A stretch of 64,000 bases of DNA from Aliitabrizicola sp041905595 (lineage in GTDB: Bacteria; Pseudomonadota; Alphaproteobacteria; Rhodobacterales; Rhodobacteraceae), in the NCBI GenBank assembly GCA_041905595.1, contig JAYRKT010000021.1:7036-71035 (forward strand), written 5' to 3'. Shown here piece by piece: positions 61,888 through 64,000 of this stretch; within the stretch, counting starts at the first letter, position 1, and the number at the start of each line of letters is the position of its first letter. Made by a program: the position numbers and the translations under genes. A model generated the notes under the pieces. It saw nothing but the letters and a program-made list of their open reading frames with translations, was not told the origin of the DNA and ran no database searches.

Positions 61888-63389
61888 TCCCCCCTCGGGA
61901 AGCGTTTGGAGGTTTCAAGCACGTTCAGGTCCATATGGTTGCGCATGTAGCGCTCGGATGCTTTCTGCAGAGGCTGGAAATCCCAGGGGAAATAGGCGCC
62001 GTTGCGCAGCGCCTCATACACGACCCACCGCCGCGCCTGGCTGGCGCGGACGTCGGCGTCGAAGCGGGCAAGGTCCCACCGCGCCAGCGCCTCGGCTTTC
62101 AGTTCCGCCAGCACGGTGGCGTGGGACGGATCGGCGGCGAGGTTCCGCAGCTCCTGCGGGTCCGCCTCCATGTCGAACAGCTGGTCGGGATCGAGCGTAC
62201 AGAGGTTCAGCTTCCACTTGCCCTTGCGCAAGGAAACCAGCGGCGCCTCGCTCGCCTCGGCGGCGTATTCCACTGCCACCGGACCATGCTCCGCGCCATT
62301 GGCGACGGGCACCAGCGATGCGCCATCGGTCCAGGGCATCACCTCGGACATGTCGATGCCGGCGAGGTCGCAGAGGGTCGGTGTCACGTCGAGTGTCGAG
62401 ACCGGCTGATCCACCTTGCCGGCGGGCATGGCCGGCGCCGCGATCATGAGGGGAACGCGGGCGGACCAGTCGAAGAAGTTCATCTTGAACCACAGCCCTC
62501 GCTCGCCGAGCATGTCGCCGTGGTCCGAGACGAAGACGATGATCGCCTCCTGCCGGGTGCCGTCCAGCGCCGTCAGGATCTCGCCGATCTTGTCGTCGAT
62601 GTAGCTGATATTGGCGAAATAGGCGCGGCGGGACCGCGCCACCATCTCGTCGGTGATGGTGTAGTTGTGCCAGTCCGAGGCGTCGAAGATGCGCTTCGAA
62701 TGCGGGTCCTGCTCGGCATAGGGAATAGGCGGCACCTGCGGCGAGAGGTGTTTGCAGTCTTCGTAGAGGTCCCAGTATTTTTTTCGTGCGACGTAGGGGT
62801 CGTGCGGGTGGGTGAAGCTGACCGTCAGCATCCACGGTCGTTCGTCGCTGCGCCGCCCGAGGTCATAGACTTTCTGCACGGCGTGGAAGGCGACTTCGTC
62901 GTCGTATTCCAGCTGGTTGGTGATCTCTGCCACCCCTGCCCCGGTGACCGAGCCCATGTTGTGATACCACCAGTCGATCCGCTCGCCGGGCTTGCGGTAG
63001 TCGGGCGTCCAGCCGAAATCGGCGGGGTAGATGTCGGTCGTCAGCCGCTCCTCGAAGCCATGCATCTGGTCCGGGCCGACGAAATGCATCTTGCCCGACA
63101 GCGCGGTCTGGTAGCCCGCGCGGCGCAGGTGATGGGCAAAGGTCGGGATGTCCGAGCGGAATTCGGCAGCATTGTCATAGACGCCGGTGCGCGAAGGCAA
63201 CTGCCCCGACATGAACGAGGCCCGCGCTGGCGCGCAGAGCGGCGAGGCGGTGTAGGTATGGGCGAAGCGGGCCGACCGTGCCGCGAGCCGCTTGAGATTC
63301 GGCGCGTGGAGCCAGGGCGCGGGACCATCGGGGAAAAGCGGACCTGCCAGCTGGTCCACCATCAGGATCAGAATGTTCGGTCGCTTCAT
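61884..63389 (-). CDS. betC: Choline-O-sulfate sulfatase
   Basis: A 501-aa sulfatase that releases choline from choline-O-sulfate. The formylglycine site is CAPAR (Cys52, matching C-x-P-x-R). Metal residues are in ILMVDQ and VFVSDHGDMLGERG. The C-terminal region RNHMDLNVLETSKRFPRG fits BetC. Its start overlaps betI's stop and its own stop overlaps betB. No activating enzyme gene is in the window. Confidence 0.95.
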   Translation of the reverse strand: MKRPNILILMVDQLAGPLFPDGPAPWLHAPNLKRLAARSARFAHTYTASPLCAPARASFMSGQLPSRTGVYDNAAEFRSDIPTFAHHLRRAGYQTALSGKMHFVGPDQMHGFEERLTTDIYPADFGWTPDYRKPGERIDWWYHNMGSVTGAGVAEITNQLEYDDEVAFHAVQKVYDLGRRSDERPWMLTVSFTHPHDPYVARKKYWDLYEDCKHLSPQVPPIPYAEQDPHSKRIFDASDWHNYTITDEMVARSRRAYFANISYIDDKIGEILTALDGTRQEAIIVFVSDHGDMLGERGLWFKMNFFDWSARVPLMIAAPAMPAGKVDQPVSTLDVTPTLCDLAGIDMSEVMPWTDGASLVPVANGAEHGPVAVEYAAEASEAPLVSLRKGKWKLNLCTLDPDQLFDMEADPQELRNLAADPSHATVLAELKAEALARWDLARFDADVRASQARRWVVYEALRNGAYFPWDFQPLQKASERYMRNHMDLNVLETSKRFPRGE

Positions 63390-63970
63390 TTCATTCCCCT
63401 GGCAAGTTCCGCGTCCAGCGCATCGAGCACCAGAGCGACCGCCGCATTGCGGTCAGGCTGCGATTGACCCAGGGCCTCGCGCAGGTAGACGCCGTCGATG
63501 ACTGCGCCAAGCGAATCGGCTGCCCGCAGCGCATTGTGGCCGACCAGCGGCCGGAGGTCGGACAACAGGTTCGACCGCAACCGGCGCTGGTAGATGCCGA
63601 GCAACCGCCGCGCCTCGGGCACGGTCTGGGCCATGACGTAGAAGTTCAGCCAGGCCGACACGACCTCGCCACGGAAGTTCGCGGCGGTAAACGAGGCGCG
63701 GATGATGGCCTGCAGCCGCTCCTTCGGACCGTGCGCCATGACCAGCGCACCGCGCACCTCGGCACCATAAAGGGTCAGGATGTGGCGCATGGCCGCCAGG
63801 AACAGCGATTCCTTGTCACCGAAATAGTGATGCGCCAGCGCCGAAGACATGCCGGCGCGCTTGGCGATCTGGCTGACCGTCACGTCGAGGCTGCCGGCGC
63901 GGCCAACCTCGGCGATCGTGGCGTTGACCAACGCCGCCTTTCGGATAGGCTCGACTCCAACTTTTGGCAC
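63386..63970 (-). CDS. betI: TetR-family choline-responsive repressor BetI
   Basis: A 194-aa repressor of the bet operon. The N-terminal helix-turn-helix is TVSQIAKRAGMSSALAHHYFGDKESLF. The C-terminal domain starts RLQAIIRASFTAANFRGEV and would bind choline. GTG 63970 has GAGGGG six bases upstream. First gene of betI-betC-betB-dehydratase-betA. The promoter lies beyond it, mostly outside the window. Confidence 0.95.
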   Translation of the reverse strand: MPKVGVEPIRKAALVNATIAEVGRAGSLDVTVSQIAKRAGMSSALAHHYFGDKESLFLAAMRHILTLYGAEVRGALVMAHGPKERLQAIIRASFTAANFRGEVVSAWLNFYVMAQTVPEARRLLGIYQRRLRSNLLSDLRPLVGHNALRAADSLGAVIDGVYLREALGQSQPDRNAAVALVLDALDAELARGMK

Positions 63971-64000
63971 CGGCGCCCCTCACAAAAATGCTTGCCATGA

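Noticed and set aside
1..64000. tRNA or rRNA genes, CRISPR array, insertion sequence or prophage genes
   Set aside because: All gaps were read. None shows a cloverleaf-like sequence, spaced repeats, transposase or integrase.

Overview
The window is about 64 kb of GC-rich (roughly 65% by eye) alphaproteobacterial chromosome. Gene content and order point to Rhodobacterales (Rhodobacter/Paracoccus-like family): an H-NOX/GGDEF pair, a DUF3572 gene next to a PleD-like gene, a proline-tRNA ligase without the editing insert, hdaA-ppk-ppx, pccA/pccB with a PccR-type regulator, and a betI-betC-betB-betA operon. I cannot name the genus. No rRNA, tRNA, CRISPR array, transposase or prophage gene was found. 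The DNA looks like core chromosome.

Layout. 1-9.8 kb: aroA; an H-NOX protein with a diguanylate cyclase; a non-pyrrolysine MttB-family methyltransferase; a HAD phosphatase; DUF3572 divergent from a PleD-like diguanylate cyclase; an operon of EF-hand protein, ECF sigma factor, small membrane protein and CnrX-like metal sensor. 9.9-20.6 kb: DUF983, NUDIX, EamA exporter, fatty-acid desaturase divergent from an XRE regulator, two coupled lipoproteins, aldo/keto reductase, YceI with cytochrome b561, an MFS protein and metG. 20.6-29.8 kb: an ABC importer, an inositol-monophosphatase-like enzyme, a choline-kinase-like protein, a dimethylglycine-dehydrogenase-like flavoprotein and a TauE/SafE permease. 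29.8-45.5 kb: an unknown secreted protein, a gluconate dehydrogenase/gluconokinase pair, cytochrome c, lolC-lolD, proS, an AI-2E-type permease, hdaA, ppk, ppx, VOC, GNAT, a DnaJ/TerB protein, an EEP phosphatase and a small secreted protein. 45.5-56.7 kb: propionyl-CoA carboxylation (pccA, pccB), methylmalonyl-CoA mutase (scpA) and pccR. 56.7-64 kb: DUF465, a thermonuclease, and the choline-O-sulfate to betaine operon, which also carries a PLP dehydratase.

Metabolic theme. Methylated-amine and C3 metabolism recurs. The bet operon makes glycine betaine. The MttB homologue and the DMGDH-like flavoprotein are candidate demethylating steps. A serine/threonine dehydratase sits inside the bet operon. 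Propionyl-CoA is carried to succinyl-CoA by PccAB and ScpA, probably under PccR, with TTTGCAAA-type boxes in front of both pccB and pccR.

Items most worth a second look: an H-NOX domain whose heme-ligating histidine is proline; a PleD-like protein whose first receiver has lost its phosphoacceptor aspartate and partner residues; a G-tract frameshift that separates a DUF6497 protein from a well-supported start codon and signal peptide; the two-gene separation of pccR from pccB; the uncharacterised importer/phosphatase/kinase/flavoprotein neighbourhood; and a four-copy intergenic hairpin repeat.
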